Assembly (NCBI GenBank): GCA_017305455.1
Contig: JAFKKO010000111.1
Location: forward strand, 1-64,000
Source: Hyphomicrobiales bacterium
GTDB lineage: Bacteria; Pseudomonadota; Alphaproteobacteria; Rhizobiales; Xanthobacteraceae
DNA length: 64,000 nucleotides
Reading direction: 5' to 3'
The position numbers were made by a program, and so were the translations under genes. Below are positions 8,630 through 20,474 of this stretch, one piece after another. Position 1 is the first letter of the stretch; each line of letters starts with the position of its first letter. The notes beneath the pieces were generated by a model. That model saw only the letters and a program-made list of their open reading frames with translations. It was not told where the DNA came from and did no database searches.

Positions 8630-9331
8630 TCAGCCCTGCGGCTGGGTCCCGGCATGGATGCCGGATTTCGCGGCCTGCGGCTTGGCGTCCGGCGCGCGCA
8701 GATAGAAAGGCCGCGCCGGCGCGGTCTCGGGCTGCGCGGCGGCGCCGACCCAGGCCACCCAGCCGATATCCGGGCCGGGCCGGACCTCGACCGAGAGCGG
8801 AGGCTGCGCATGCGCGGGCCAGCGCGCGGCGAGAATCTGTGCGGCGTTGCCGACCAAACGCGGCGTGCCGAAGCGCGCGGCGTCCAGCGCGTCATCGACC
8901 GGCATCACCGCCGGCCTGATCAGGGTGGTGCCCCGGCCGGAAAACGTCTGGGTGTAGACCTGATCGTGCCGCGCGTCGATCGCGACCACGATCGGCTCCT
9001 CGCCGACTTCATCGACCAGCGGCGCGGCATAGGCCGCCAGCGTGCTGACGCCGACCACGGGCTTGCCGGCAGCGAGCGCAAGGCCGCGCGCCGCGGAAAT
9101 GCCGACGCGCAGGCCGGTGAAACTGCCGGGGCCGGTGGTGACGGCGATGCGGTCGAGCCCTAAGAAGGGCAGCGCGGCGTCCGCCATCACCCGCGCGATC
9201 AGCGGCATCAGCGCCTCGGCGTGGCCGCGCTTCATCGCCTGGCTTTCGCGTGCAAGAAATTGCTCGGTCTCGGTATCGAGCACCGCGGCGGCGCAGAATT
9301 CCAGCGCGGTATCGATGGCAAGGACGAGCAT
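8630..9331 (-). CDS. tsaB: tRNA threonylcarbamoyladenosine biosynthesis protein TsaB
   Basis: This is a 233-residue ASKHA-fold protein, partner of TsaD in t6A37 tRNA modification. The N-terminus MLVLAIDTALEFCAAAVLD and the TTGPGSFTGLRVGISAARGLALA segment are diagnostic. A much longer reading frame continues upstream in the same frame (to about 10033), but it is antisense-like shadow sequence through nfu; the ATG at 9331 is the true family start. Confidence 0.92.
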   Translation of the reverse strand: MLVLAIDTALEFCAAAVLDTETEQFLARESQAMKRGHAEALMPLIARVMADAALPFLGLDRIAVTTGPGSFTGLRVGISAARGLALAAGKPVVGVSTLAAYAAPLVDEVGEEPIVVAIDARHDQVYTQTFSGRGTTLIRPAVMPVDDALDAARFGTPRLVGNAAQILAARWPAHAQPPLSVEVRPGPDIGWVAWVGAAAQPETAPARPFYLRAPDAKPQAAKSGIHAGTQPQG

Positions 9332-9384
9332 GGGGCGGCCTGAGAGCAGTGACGAGGTGGCGGCACCCTGCCGTGCAAATGACG

Positions 9385-9413
9385 AAGGGGCAAGCGCCGT
9401 GCGCTCGCCCCTT
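9385..9413 (-). terminator. Stem-loop between nfu and tsaB
   Basis: AAGGGGC-A-AGCGC pairs with GCGCT-C-GCCCCTT around a CGT loop, with one A-C mismatch. It lies between the nfu stop and the tsaB start and probably ends the nfu transcript. The T tract is weak. Confidence 0.5.
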
Positions 9414-9441
9414 GCGAATTTCGTCGAAAAGTCCGCGCCGC

Positions 9442-10005
9442 TTACATCGGCCGGACTTCGACCACGTCGGGCACGAAATGCTTCAGCAGATTCTGGATGC
9501 CGTGCTTCAGCGTCGCGGTGGAGGACGGGCAGCCCGAGCACGAACCCTTCATGTCGAGAAAGACGATGCCGTCCTTGAAGCCGCGGAAGGTGATGTCGCC
9601 GCCGTCCTGCGCCACCGCCGGGCGGACGCGAGTCTCGATCAGATCCTTGATGATGGCGACGGTTTCGCTGTCGGTCTCGTTGAAGAACTCCTCGGCATGC
9701 GGGCCGTGATCGGGAGCGGCCCCGTCGGCGAGCAGCGGCGCACCGGACATGTAGTGTTCCATGATCACGCCGAGAATCGCCGGCTTGAGGTGCTGCCAGT
9801 CGCTGCCGTCCTTGGTGACGGTGACGAAATCGGAGCCGTAGAACACGCCGGTCACCCCCGGAACCTCGAACAGTCTGGTGGCGAGCGGCGAGCGCGCGGC
9901 GCTGTCGCGGTCGACGAACTCCATGGTGCCGGCGTCGAGCACAGGGCGGCCGGGAATGAATTTCAGCGTGGCGGGATTGGGGGTCGGTTCGGTCTGGATA
10001 AACAT
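9442..10005 (-). CDS. NifU-like Fe-S scaffold/carrier protein (Nfu)
   Basis: This is a 187-residue protein with an N-terminal Nfu domain (MFIQTEPTPNPATLKFIPGR) and a C-terminal NifU domain. The C-terminal domain carries the cluster-binding CxxC at C156 and C159 (GSCSGCPSS). It delivers 4Fe-4S clusters to target enzymes; MiaB encoded nearby is one plausible client. It is the common housekeeping form in Alphaproteobacteria, not the nitrogenase-specific NifU. Confidence 0.93.
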   Translation of the reverse strand: MFIQTEPTPNPATLKFIPGRPVLDAGTMEFVDRDSAARSPLATRLFEVPGVTGVFYGSDFVTVTKDGSDWQHLKPAILGVIMEHYMSGAPLLADGAAPDHGPHAEEFFNETDSETVAIIKDLIETRVRPAVAQDGGDITFRGFKDGIVFLDMKGSCSGCPSSTATLKHGIQNLLKHFVPDVVEVRPM

Positions 10006-10150
10006 CGAAATCTCCGGCGCATCGCCGGGTCAAGGCCGGCGCGTTCGGTTAAAGATCGTCGTTCCTAACAGATGGCGGCGAAAAAAGCACGATCAAGGGG
10101 GTATCTATTCGGGTCGCGGGGCTTGCCGCCGTGCCGCACCCGCAACCGGT

Positions 10151-10645
10151 TCAGGACAGGGCGTCGAGCTCGTCGTCCGACAGGCCGCCCGGCACCACCA
10201 CCAGGGGGATCGGAAAACTGGCAGCGGATTTGGCGAGGCTGGTAATGACCGGGCCGGGGCCTTCGGCGCCGGTGCCGGCCGCGAGCACCAGCATGGTGAT
10301 GTCGGTGTCCTCGGCGATCACGCTGAGAAGCTGGGCATTGGTTTCGCCTTCGCGGATCACCCGTTGCGGCGTGATCGCGGCGACCGCATAGGCCTGACCC
10401 GCGGCAAGGTCGAGCGCGGCGTTGGCGCCTTCCTCCGCTTCGGCGCGCATGATGGTGGCGACGCCGAGCCATTGCTGGTTGAGATCGCCGGTCTCGATCA
10501 CGCGCAGCATCACCACATCGCCGCCGGCACGCACCGCCCAGCGGCTCGCATAATAGACCGCGCGGGCGCATTCCGGCGTGTCGTCGACGAGCACCAGGCA
10601 TTTCGGCCGATGACCGGATTCGTAACCGCGCCGCTTGCTGCCCAT
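10151..10645 (-). CDS. Universal stress protein (UspA family)
   Basis: This 164-residue single Usp-domain protein begins MGSKRRGYESGHRPKCLVLVDDTPECARAVYYAS, where the LVLVD strand opens the Rossmann-like fold. The C-terminal ATP-binding G-x2-G-x9-G(S/T) motif is degenerate, reading LVVVPGGLS at the end. The start is chosen at the ATG giving MGSKRRG, which places the first strand as in relatives; an ATG 14 codons upstream is less likely. The role is undefined stress tolerance. Confidence 0.8.
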   Translation of the reverse strand: MGSKRRGYESGHRPKCLVLVDDTPECARAVYYASRWAVRAGGDVVMLRVIETGDLNQQWLGVATIMRAEAEEGANAALDLAAGQAYAVAAITPQRVIREGETNAQLLSVIAEDTDITMLVLAAGTGAEGPGPVITSLAKSAASFPIPLVVVPGGLSDDELDALS

Positions 10646-10753
10646 GCCTGCTCCCGGATTCGATGCGAACCGGCGGCATGCTGCCACGGCGCGCGCGGTT
10701 CCGACAAGGCGCGAGGGGACTTGCGAATCGTGGCGATGTGAGGATGCGAGCCG

Positions 10754-11791
10754 TTATTTCTTGCGGATGAAGCCGACGATGTCCTTCACCGCATGCATGG
10801 TCTCGGCGGCGATGGCGCGCGCACGATCGGCGCCATCGACCAGCACCGCATCGACATAGCCGGGGTCTTGCGTCAGGCGTTTCATCTCGGCGCCGATCGG
10901 CCCGAGCTTGTCGACCGACAGATCGACCAGCGCCGATTTGAAGCTGGAGAATTGCCCGCCGCCGAAATCGCGCAGCACGTCGGCCTTGCTGCGGCCGGAC
11001 AGCGCGGCATAGATGCCGACCAGATTGTCGGCCTCGGGGCGCGCTTCCAGCCCTTTTTCCTCCGAGGGCAGCGGTTCCGGATCGGTCTTGGCCTTGCGCA
11101 CCTTCTGCGCGATGGCGTCGGCCTCGTCCGACAGATTGATGCGCGAATAATCCGACGGATCGGACTTCGACATTTTCTTCGCGCCGTCGCGCAGGCTCAT
11201 CACCCGCGTTGCCGGGCCGGTGATCAGCGGCTCGGGCTGCGGGAAGAATTTCTCCTCAAGGCCGTGCGCGCGGATCGAGTCGGCAAAGTCGTTGTTGAAC
11301 TTCTGCGCGATGTCGCGGGCGAGTTCGAGGTGCTGCTTCTGGTCCTCGCCGACCGGAACATGGGTGGCGCGATAGACCAGGATGTCCGCCGCCATCAGGT
11401 TCGGGTAGGCGTACAGACCGACCGAGGCGTTCTCGCGATCCTTGCCGGCCTTCTCCTTGAACTGGGTCATGCGGTTGAGCCAGCCGAGGCGGGCCACGCA
11501 GTTGAGCACCCATGCCAGCTCGGCATGTTCGGCGACCTGGCTCTGGTTGAACACGATATGTTTCTTCGGATCGATGCCGCTGGCGATGAACGCAGCGGTG
11601 ACCTCGCGGATGTTGCGGGTCAGTTCGACCGGATCCTGCCACACCGTGATGGCGTGCAGATCGACCACGCAATAGATGCAGTTGTGAGTGTTCTGCAGTT
11701 TGACGAAATTGACGATGGCGCCAAGGTAGTTGCCCAGATGCAGATTGCCGGTCGGCTGCACGCCTGAAAACACCCGCTCGATTGCCGCCAT
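10754..11791 (-). CDS. trpS: Tryptophanyl-tRNA synthetase
   Basis: This 345-residue class I aminoacyl-tRNA synthetase charges tRNA-Trp. The HIGH-type signature appears as GNLHLGNY near residue 15 and the KMSKS loop as [10 protein letters not shown]. Length is typical of bacterial TrpRS. murJ lies upstream on the same strand with a 144-bp gap, and the murJ-trpS-usp order is common in the Nitrobacteraceae. Confidence 0.96.
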   Translation of the reverse strand: MAAIERVFSGVQPTGNLHLGNYLGAIVNFVKLQNTHNCIYCVVDLHAITVWQDPVELTRNIREVTAAFIASGIDPKKHIVFNQSQVAEHAELAWVLNCVARLGWLNRMTQFKEKAGKDRENASVGLYAYPNLMAADILVYRATHVPVGEDQKQHLELARDIAQKFNNDFADSIRAHGLEEKFFPQPEPLITGPATRVMSLRDGAKKMSKSDPSDYSRINLSDEADAIAQKVRKAKTDPEPLPSEEKGLEARPEADNLVGIYAALSGRSKADVLRDFGGGQFSSFKSALVDLSVDKLGPIGAEMKRLTQDPGYVDAVLVDGADRARAIAAETMHAVKDIVGFIRKK

Positions 11792-11935
11792 CGTTCTTCG
11801 TCCTGTGATTGTCGTGCCGCGCCGGGCGGCTGTTGCGCCGTCAATAACGCATCATCCGGCAAGGGGAAACCCGATTTGCGAAAAGGACTGCCTCGCTGAA
11901 AAGAGGTGTGACCGCGGCGCAGCCTCGGAATCCCT

Positions 11936-13507
11936 TCATGACTGGCCGTTGCGGCCGCGCGCGCCGTTCTCGCGCAGGCCGACAATGGCCTCGCCCCAGC
12001 TCACCACGCCGAACAGGTCGAGCAGCAGGCCGTAGAGCGAGATACCGGCGGCGACGAAGCCGCCGAGAATGGTGAGACGGGCGGTAAATCCCGCGGTCTC
12101 CATCACCGGGGCGACGAAGGTGTCGGAACTCCACAGCATCGCGCCCATGATCGCCGCGCCGACCGCGATGCGCGGCAGCCGTTTACGCGCCAGAGCGTCG
12201 ATCGAAAATCCGAAAGTGGCGGCGCCGCGCCAGCCCAGCACCAGCGCGCCGCACCAGGCGCCGAAGGTGATGCTGGCGGCGACGCCGGCGGCGCCGAAGC
12301 CGCGTCCGGCGACAAGGCCGGCGATTACCGCGGCGGCGATGCCGGCGAGAGTGGCCAGTAACGGCGTCCGGGTGTCGTCGCGGGCAAAGAAGGCCGGCGA
12401 GAGCACCTTCATCAGCACATGGGCGGGCAGGCCGAGCGCCAGCACCGACAGCGCCTGCGCGGTGGCGATGGTGTCGCTCTTGGTGAAGGCGCCGTGCTCG
12501 AACAAGACGCCGATGATCGGCTGGCTGAGGAAGATCAGGCCGAGCGTCGCGGGCAGCGCGAGGCCGACGGCAAGCTCGAGGCCGCGCGACTCGGCCTGCG
12601 ACAGCGCGGCGTCGTCATGGTTCTGGATGGCGCGGGTCAGTTCCGGCACCAGCACGGTGCCCATCGCTACGCCCACCATGCCGAGCGGCAGTTCGATCAG
12701 GCGATTGGCGAAATACAGCCACGACACCGCCGAAGGCGAGCTCGACGCGATGATCGCGCCGGCCACGATCAGGAATTGCGGGCCGGAATTGGCGAACATG
12801 CCGGGGATGCCCTTGCGGAAGAAGGCGCGGGTCTGCGGATCGAACGAGATCCGGATCGGCCGCGCGACGCCGTCGCGCCAGGGCCGGCGCTGGATCAGGA
12901 TCAGGGTCTGCAGGCAACCGGCGATGCCGACCGTGCCGGCGATGATATAGGCGCAGAGCTGCGGTTCTTGCCGCCACATCAGCAGCAGTGCCAGCACCGT
13001 GATCAGCGTGATGTTGAACAGCACCGGCGAGAACGCGGTGAGCAGAAAGCGTTGCTCGGCGTTGAGCACGCCCATCATCACCGTGACCGGGCCGACAAAG
13101 GCGAAATACGGCATCATCAAGCGCGCATCATCGACCGCGAGTTGCAGCGCATCGCGCCCGACAAAGCCCGGCGCGAGCAGCGAGATCACCAGCGGCATCG
13201 CCACTGTCAGCGCCAGCGCGATGCCGATCAGGATCACGCTGAGACTGCCGAGCACGCGCCCGGCAAAGGCGGCGGCAGCCACCACGCCCTCGCTTTCGCG
13301 CAGCCGCAGATAGCCCGGCACCAGAGCGGCGTTCAGCGTGCCCTCGTTGAGCGAGCGGCGGGTGACATTAATGAACTGAAAGGCGACCAGAAAGGCGTCG
13401 GCGACCGCGCCGGCGCCGAGCAGCGCCGCGATCAGCGAGTCGCGCAGAAACCCCAGCACACGCGAGGTGAGCGTTCCGCAGGACACTGTCAGGATATGGC
13501 GGATCAT
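11936..13507 (-). CDS. murJ: Lipid II flippase MurJ
   Basis: This 523-residue polytopic inner-membrane protein of the MOP superfamily moves lipid II across the cytoplasmic membrane for peptidoglycan synthesis. The N-terminus MIRHILTVSCGTLTSRVLGFLRD is the classic MviN/MurJ start. Hydrophobic segments run over the whole length, consistent with 14 helices. It diverges from the sugar-kinase gene on the other strand, 137 bp away. Confidence 0.95.
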   Translation of the reverse strand: MIRHILTVSCGTLTSRVLGFLRDSLIAALLGAGAVADAFLVAFQFINVTRRSLNEGTLNAALVPGYLRLRESEGVVAAAAFAGRVLGSLSVILIGIALALTVAMPLVISLLAPGFVGRDALQLAVDDARLMMPYFAFVGPVTVMMGVLNAEQRFLLTAFSPVLFNITLITVLALLLMWRQEPQLCAYIIAGTVGIAGCLQTLILIQRRPWRDGVARPIRISFDPQTRAFFRKGIPGMFANSGPQFLIVAGAIIASSSPSAVSWLYFANRLIELPLGMVGVAMGTVLVPELTRAIQNHDDAALSQAESRGLELAVGLALPATLGLIFLSQPIIGVLFEHGAFTKSDTIATAQALSVLALGLPAHVLMKVLSPAFFARDDTRTPLLATLAGIAAAVIAGLVAGRGFGAAGVAASITFGAWCGALVLGWRGAATFGFSIDALARKRLPRIAVGAAIMGAMLWSSDTFVAPVMETAGFTARLTILGGFVAAGISLYGLLLDLFGVVSWGEAIVGLRENGARGRNGQS

Positions 13508-13644
13508 GGAGTGGTTCTGGAGACGTTTCGGGGCTGCCTGCTTGCTGGCGCAGGGTTTGTCGTGATAGGTCGCCGGATCGTTCGATCCCGCATGACATAT
13601 CAGTTTTTCGCTTCCTCGCCCTCCATCCCGCAGGATTAATCTTA

Positions 13645-14646
13645 ATGACCACCGCTCAATACGACGTGCTCGGAATCGGCAACGCCATTTTCGATATTCT
13701 GGTCCAGGCGGACGACGCCTTCCTCGCCGCGCACGGCATGACCAAGGGATCGATGGCGCTGATCGACGAGACGCGGGCGACGGCGGTGTATCAGGCGATG
13801 GGTCCGGCGACCGAGATGTCCGGCGGCTCCGCGGCCAACACCATTGTCGGCGTCGCCGATTTCGGGGCGCGCGCCGCCTATGTCGGCAAGGTCAAGGACG
13901 ACCAGATCGGCCAACTCTATACCCACGACATCCGCGCCGCCAAGGTGGCGTATGCGACCGCGCCGGCCAAGGACGGCCCGGCGACCGGCTGCTCCTACAT
14001 CCTGGTGACGCCGGACGGCGAGCGCACCATGAACACCTATCTCGGCGCGGCGCAGGACCTGACGCCGGCCGACATCGATCCGGCGCAGATCGCGGCGGCC
14101 TCGATCGTCTATCTCGAAGGCTATCTGTGGGACCCCAAGAACGCCAAGGACGCTTTCGTCAAGGCATCGAAGATCGCGCATGACCATCAGCGCAAGGTGG
14201 CGCTGACGCTGTCGGACGCATTTTGCGTCGACCGCTACCGCGACGAATTCCTCGGCCTGATGCGCGACAACACGGTGGACGTGATCTTCGCCAACGAGGC
14301 CGAGCTTGCTTCGCTCTACCAGACGGAGGATTTCGATGCCGCGCTCGCGCAATTGCGCAACGATGTTGCGCTCGGCGTGGTGACGCGCAGCGAAAAGGGT
14401 TGCGTGGCCGCCGACAAGGCCGGCGTCACCGTGATCCCGGCGTTTCCGGTCGCCAAGGTGATCGATACCACCGGCGCGGGCGATCTGTTCGCCGCCGGCT
14501 TCCTGTTCGGCATGGTGCGCGGCGTCGGCTATCACGAATCCGGCCGGCTCGGCGCGCTCGCCGCGGCGGAGGTGATCCAGCATATCGGCGCGCGGCCGCA
14601 GACCTCGCTGAAGGCGCTGGCGCAGCAGCATGGCCTGCCGGTCTGA
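13645..14646 (+). CDS. PfkB-family carbohydrate kinase, adenosine-kinase-like
   Basis: This is a 333-residue ribokinase-fold enzyme. The substrate-side GGSAANT motif lies at about residue 57, and the C-terminal PfkB signature DTTGAGDLFAAGFLFG contains the anion hole and catalytic aspartate. Alphaproteobacterial homologues with this N-terminus (YDVLGIGNAIFDILVQADD) are annotated as adenosine kinases. Substrate specificity is inferred from the family only. Confidence 0.9.
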   Translation: MTTAQYDVLGIGNAIFDILVQADDAFLAAHGMTKGSMALIDETRATAVYQAMGPATEMSGGSAANTIVGVADFGARAAYVGKVKDDQIGQLYTHDIRAAKVAYATAPAKDGPATGCSYILVTPDGERTMNTYLGAAQDLTPADIDPAQIAAASIVYLEGYLWDPKNAKDAFVKASKIAHDHQRKVALTLSDAFCVDRYRDEFLGLMRDNTVDVIFANEAELASLYQTEDFDAALAQLRNDVALGVVTRSEKGCVAADKAGVTVIPAFPVAKVIDTTGAGDLFAAGFLFGMVRGVGYHESGRLGALAAAEVIQHIGARPQTSLKALAQQHGLPV

Positions 14647-14773
14647 CGTCGGCCGGACCCTCCCGTGCAGCAGAGGAGGGGCGCAGCAGGCGGCCTTGCC
14701 AATGCGCGGCGGCGGCCCCATATCCTCGCCAACACGCTGAAACCTTTTTGCGTTGAACCGCATCTGACGATGC

Positions 14774-14811
14774 GACGACTACGTTTGAGTAAGACGACGA
14801 CGTTTGAGTAA
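14774..14811. repeat. Tandem 19-bp duplication upstream of a small ORF
   Basis: GACGACTACGTTTGAGTAA (14774-14792) is followed head to tail by GACGACGACGTTTGAGTAA (14793-14811), with a single mismatch. It lies 20 bp upstream of the start codon of the next small gene, in its leader or promoter region. Confidence 0.7.
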
Positions 14812-14830
14812 AGAGTTTTGAGGATTTGCG

Positions 14831-15157
14831 ATGATTACGACATGGGGAGAATGGAAGCGTTATCCCAGGGCGGCGCTGGGCGAGGCGCTCGAAGCCCCGA
14901 TCGGACCCGGTATCTATGAAGTGCGCAAGGCGGTGACCGGGGAGCTTTATGCATTCGGAGCCGTCGACAATCTCGCCGAGACGCTGTCGCGCGTCGGCTG
15001 GCCGCCGCGTTCGCTGAAGTCGCTGTTCCTCAAGCGCGATCCCATCCTGCCCGACCTCGAATACCGCACTTGCGCGACCGGCACCAAGGCGGCGGCGCGG
15101 ATCGCGGCCGAGCGCATGATCGGGCGCCGCGAAGCCTATATGGCTGGCGCGGCCTGA
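14831..15157 (+). CDS. Conserved hypothetical protein, GIY-YIG-like
   Basis: This 108-residue protein has a weak GIY-YIG-like pattern: GIYEVRKAVTGELYAFG resembles the GIY...YIG strands, followed by NLAETLSRV. The catalytic Arg/Glu positions are not convincingly present, so I would not predict nuclease activity. GAGG lies seven bases before the ATG, and the 19-bp tandem duplication lies just upstream. No operon partner is visible: the next gene is convergent. Confidence 0.6.
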   Translation: MITTWGEWKRYPRAALGEALEAPIGPGIYEVRKAVTGELYAFGAVDNLAETLSRVGWPPRSLKSLFLKRDPILPDLEYRTCATGTKAAARIAAERMIGRREAYMAGAA

Positions 15158-15193
15158 GCCGTACCTGTTCTTCTTTCCGGTCCCTGAACCGTC

Positions 15194-16570
15194 TCAGGCG
15201 ACGCTGGCGGTGCCGCTCTTGAGCCGCTTGCGTACCACCGGTGCGGCCGCCACGACTCCCTTTTCAACAAAGGCTTCGTGATTGCTCTCGATCGCATCGA
15301 GCGCGTAGAGATAATTCACCATCAGGCCGTAGGACTGCCGCAGGCCATTCTCCGACGTATCGCCGAGAAAATTGAGCCGCTCCAGCCGCGCGCCGTTGCC
15401 GAGATGGAAGCGCGCCACCGCGTCGGCGACGCGGCCGCGCTTGTCCCTGGCTTCCAGAAAATAATAGGCGGCCGCCGCGAGCAGCACCGGGCGGATGCGC
15501 TCGACAATCGCGCTGTCCTCGTGCCAGCCGGGCTGGTCGAGCAGCGCCAGCGTCTCCTTGTCGGCGGCGTCGAGCGCGATGGAATTGTCCGCGGCGCGCT
15601 CGCGCTTCAGCCAGTTGGCGAAACCCGGCACTGGCGACAGCGTGACGAAGGTGTGCAGGTTCGGCAGCTCGCGCTTGAGTTCCTCCACCACCTGCTTGAT
15701 CAGGAAATTGCCGAAGGAGATGCCGCCGAGACCCTTCTGGGTGTTGGAGATCGAATAGAACGCGGCGGTGCTCGCTTGCGCGGCTTCGATCGGCACGCGG
15801 TCCTCGGCTAGCAGCGGCGCGATGCTGCCCGGAATCTCCTTGGTCAGCGCGACCTCGACGAAGATCAGCGGCTCATCGATGAGCTGCGGGTGGAAGAAAC
15901 CGTAGCAGCGCCGGTCGGGCGGAGCGAGCCTGCGGCGCAGATCGTCCCAGTTCCTGATCGCATGCACCGCCTCGTAGCGGATGATCTTTTCCAGAATGTT
16001 GGCCGGCGTGGTCCAGTCGATCCGCTGCAGCACCAGGAAGCCGCGGTTGAACCAGGAAGCGAACAGATGGACGAAATCGCTGTCCACGGGTTGCAATTGC
16101 GGGTGCTCGGCGATGTTGGCGAGCAGCATTTCCCGCATCCGGACCAAGGCTTCGGTGCCGCCGGGCGCGAGGTTGAGGCGGCGGATTAGCTCCTGCCGGC
16201 GCGGCTCGGCGGCCTCGTGCAGGGCGCTCACCGCCGCGCTAGAAAAGCTCTCCTTCTGCACCCGCGCCATCGCCTGCTCGATCTGCTCACGGTCCGGGCC
16301 GAACAGGTCGCCGAGCGCGGTAAGGAAGGCGAGCCGCTCGGCCGGCGAGGCCGCGGCATAGCCTGCGAGCAGCGTCTGCGCCAGGGCGACGCCGGTGGCT
16401 TCGCCGCGCCGCGACAGCAAGGTTTCGCCAAGCTCGATCAGCTCGGCTTCACTGAGGGCATGGCTCGAGCCATGTGTAATCCCCCGCAACAAATGGCGAC
16501 CGCGCTCGGTCAGCGTGTTGAGAAGATTGCCCAGGAATTCCGGTGCTCGGTCAAATCCCAATGTCGGCAT
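15194..16570 (-). CDS. Malonyl-CoA decarboxylase
   Basis: This 458-residue cytosolic enzyme decarboxylates malonyl-CoA to acetyl-CoA. An N-terminal helical domain is followed by the GNAT-like catalytic domain. The family stretch SNTQKGLGGISFGNFLIKQ and the FVTLSPVPGF motif (the catalytic His-Ser region follows in this family) are readable. It ends 36 bp from the convergent small GIY-YIG-like gene. Many Nitrobacteraceae carry it as a single gene, without the matB/matC partners seen in malonate operons. Confidence 0.92.
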   Translation of the reverse strand: MPTLGFDRAPEFLGNLLNTLTERGRHLLRGITHGSSHALSEAELIELGETLLSRRGEATGVALAQTLLAGYAAASPAERLAFLTALGDLFGPDREQIEQAMARVQKESFSSAAVSALHEAAEPRRQELIRRLNLAPGGTEALVRMREMLLANIAEHPQLQPVDSDFVHLFASWFNRGFLVLQRIDWTTPANILEKIIRYEAVHAIRNWDDLRRRLAPPDRRCYGFFHPQLIDEPLIFVEVALTKEIPGSIAPLLAEDRVPIEAAQASTAAFYSISNTQKGLGGISFGNFLIKQVVEELKRELPNLHTFVTLSPVPGFANWLKRERAADNSIALDAADKETLALLDQPGWHEDSAIVERIRPVLLAAAAYYFLEARDKRGRVADAVARFHLGNGARLERLNFLGDTSENGLRQSYGLMVNYLYALDAIESNHEAFVEKGVVAAAPVVRKRLKSGTASVA

Positions 16571-16624
16571 TGCGGTCCTCGGTTGCAGGCGGTGATGATC
16601 TTGCGTGACGAAGGAAGCGGCACG

Positions 16625-17542
16625 TCATTCCGGCAGCGGAATGAATTCGGTCTCCTCCGGTACATCGGCGAAGCGGCCGGTCTTCCAGTCCTGCTTGGCC
16701 TGCTCGATGCGTTCGCGGCTGGAGGAGACGAAATTCCACCAGATGTAACGCGGCCCTTCCAGCGCGGTGCCGCCGAGAAACATCATGCGTGTCGGCCGCG
16801 CCGCCCTGACCGTGATGCGGTCGCCGGGACGGAAGATCAGCAGGCGTGGTCCTTCATAGCGTTCGCCAGCGATCTCGACCTCGCCGTCGACGACATAGAT
16901 CGCGCGCTCTTCATGGTCGGCGTCGAGCGGCGCGCTGGTCCCGGCCTCGAGATTGACCTCGACATAGAACCAGTCGGACACGGTTTCGACCGGCGACGAT
17001 ACGCCGAACGCGGAGCCGGCGATGATGCGGGCGCGGGCGCCGCTATCCTGCACGACCGGCAGGCTCGCGGCATCGTAATGCTGGAACGAGGGCGCGATTT
17101 CCTCGCGTCCGGCCGGCAGCGCCACCCAGCTTTGCAGGCCGAGCATTCTCTGGCCATTGGCGCGTTCGACATCCGGGGTGCGTTCGGAATGGGCGATGCC
17201 GCGTCCCGCCGTCATCAGGTTCATCGCGCCGGGCCGGATTTCCTGGATGTGGCCCTCGCTGTCGCGATGCATGATGCTGCCGTCGAACAGATAGGTGACG
17301 GTGGCGAGACCAATGTGCGGATGCGGCCGCACATCCATGCCTTGTCCGGCGATGAACTGCACCGGGCCGAAATGATCGAAAAAGATGAAAGGGCCGACCA
17401 TCTGCTTCCTGCCATGCGGCAGCGCGCGGCGAACGGCGAAGCCGTCACCGAGATCGCGGGTGCGCGGCACGATGACGAGTTCGAGAGCATCGCAGGTTTG
17501 CGGGTCGCCGAGGATCGGATCGTTGGAGGGCATCCAGCTCAT
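16625..17542 (-). CDS. Pirin family protein
   Basis: This 305-residue bicupin has the N-terminal metal-binding motif HPHIGLATVTYLFDG near residue 77, preceded by FIFFDHFGPVQF. The C-terminal pirin domain includes ITVRAARPTRMMFLGG. Bacterial pirins act as quercetin dioxygenases or modulators of central metabolism; the role here is unassigned. It lies 55 bp upstream of the malonyl-CoA decarboxylase gene on the same strand and may be co-transcribed. Confidence 0.9.
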   Translation of the reverse strand: MSWMPSNDPILGDPQTCDALELVIVPRTRDLGDGFAVRRALPHGRKQMVGPFIFFDHFGPVQFIAGQGMDVRPHPHIGLATVTYLFDGSIMHRDSEGHIQEIRPGAMNLMTAGRGIAHSERTPDVERANGQRMLGLQSWVALPAGREEIAPSFQHYDAASLPVVQDSGARARIIAGSAFGVSSPVETVSDWFYVEVNLEAGTSAPLDADHEERAIYVVDGEVEIAGERYEGPRLLIFRPGDRITVRAARPTRMMFLGGTALEGPRYIWWNFVSSSRERIEQAKQDWKTGRFADVPEETEFIPLPE

Positions 17543-17793
17543 GGCACGGCTCCGTCAGTCACGCTCGATGAAGACTAGCATACATCGATTGTGATGACGC
17601 GCGAATGCGGCCATCGCGCGGCGCGGGCGGTTTCAGACTATCGGCTATATGATTTTGCGCACGGCCATGTGCGCCAAAACGGTGCGGCTGCACGATTAAC
17701 CGCGTCTCGACAGGGTTCGCATTCGCGCAGTGCGATTCAGGAGTGAAGACGCAAGGGACGAAAAACTCTTTCTGTCAGAAGAGTCCGGTATCC

Positions 17794-20289
<2,496 letters not shown>

Positions 20290-20474
20290 TCAATTTGTGC
20301 CATGAAAACAGGTGGCCGCATAGCTCAAAGTGAGCGCCGCCAAGCCTTTGAATAAATGGGATTTTTCGAGGGTTTTTCAAGTCTTCGAAAAGGCGTTTTT
20401 CGGCCTGTGGAAAAGCGTGATTCGCAAGGCTGCGGTCGGGCTCCGGAAGGGCGGTGAAAGTGTTCCGTCGGATG

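Noticed and set aside
12419..13639. Long plus-strand frame opposite murJ
   Set aside because: It is a shadow of murJ, with His/Gln/Arg-rich translation and no recognisable motif.
13642..14763. Minus-strand frame opposite the sugar kinase gene
   Set aside because: The kinase on plus has clear motifs; the reverse frame is compositionally biased and has no matching family.
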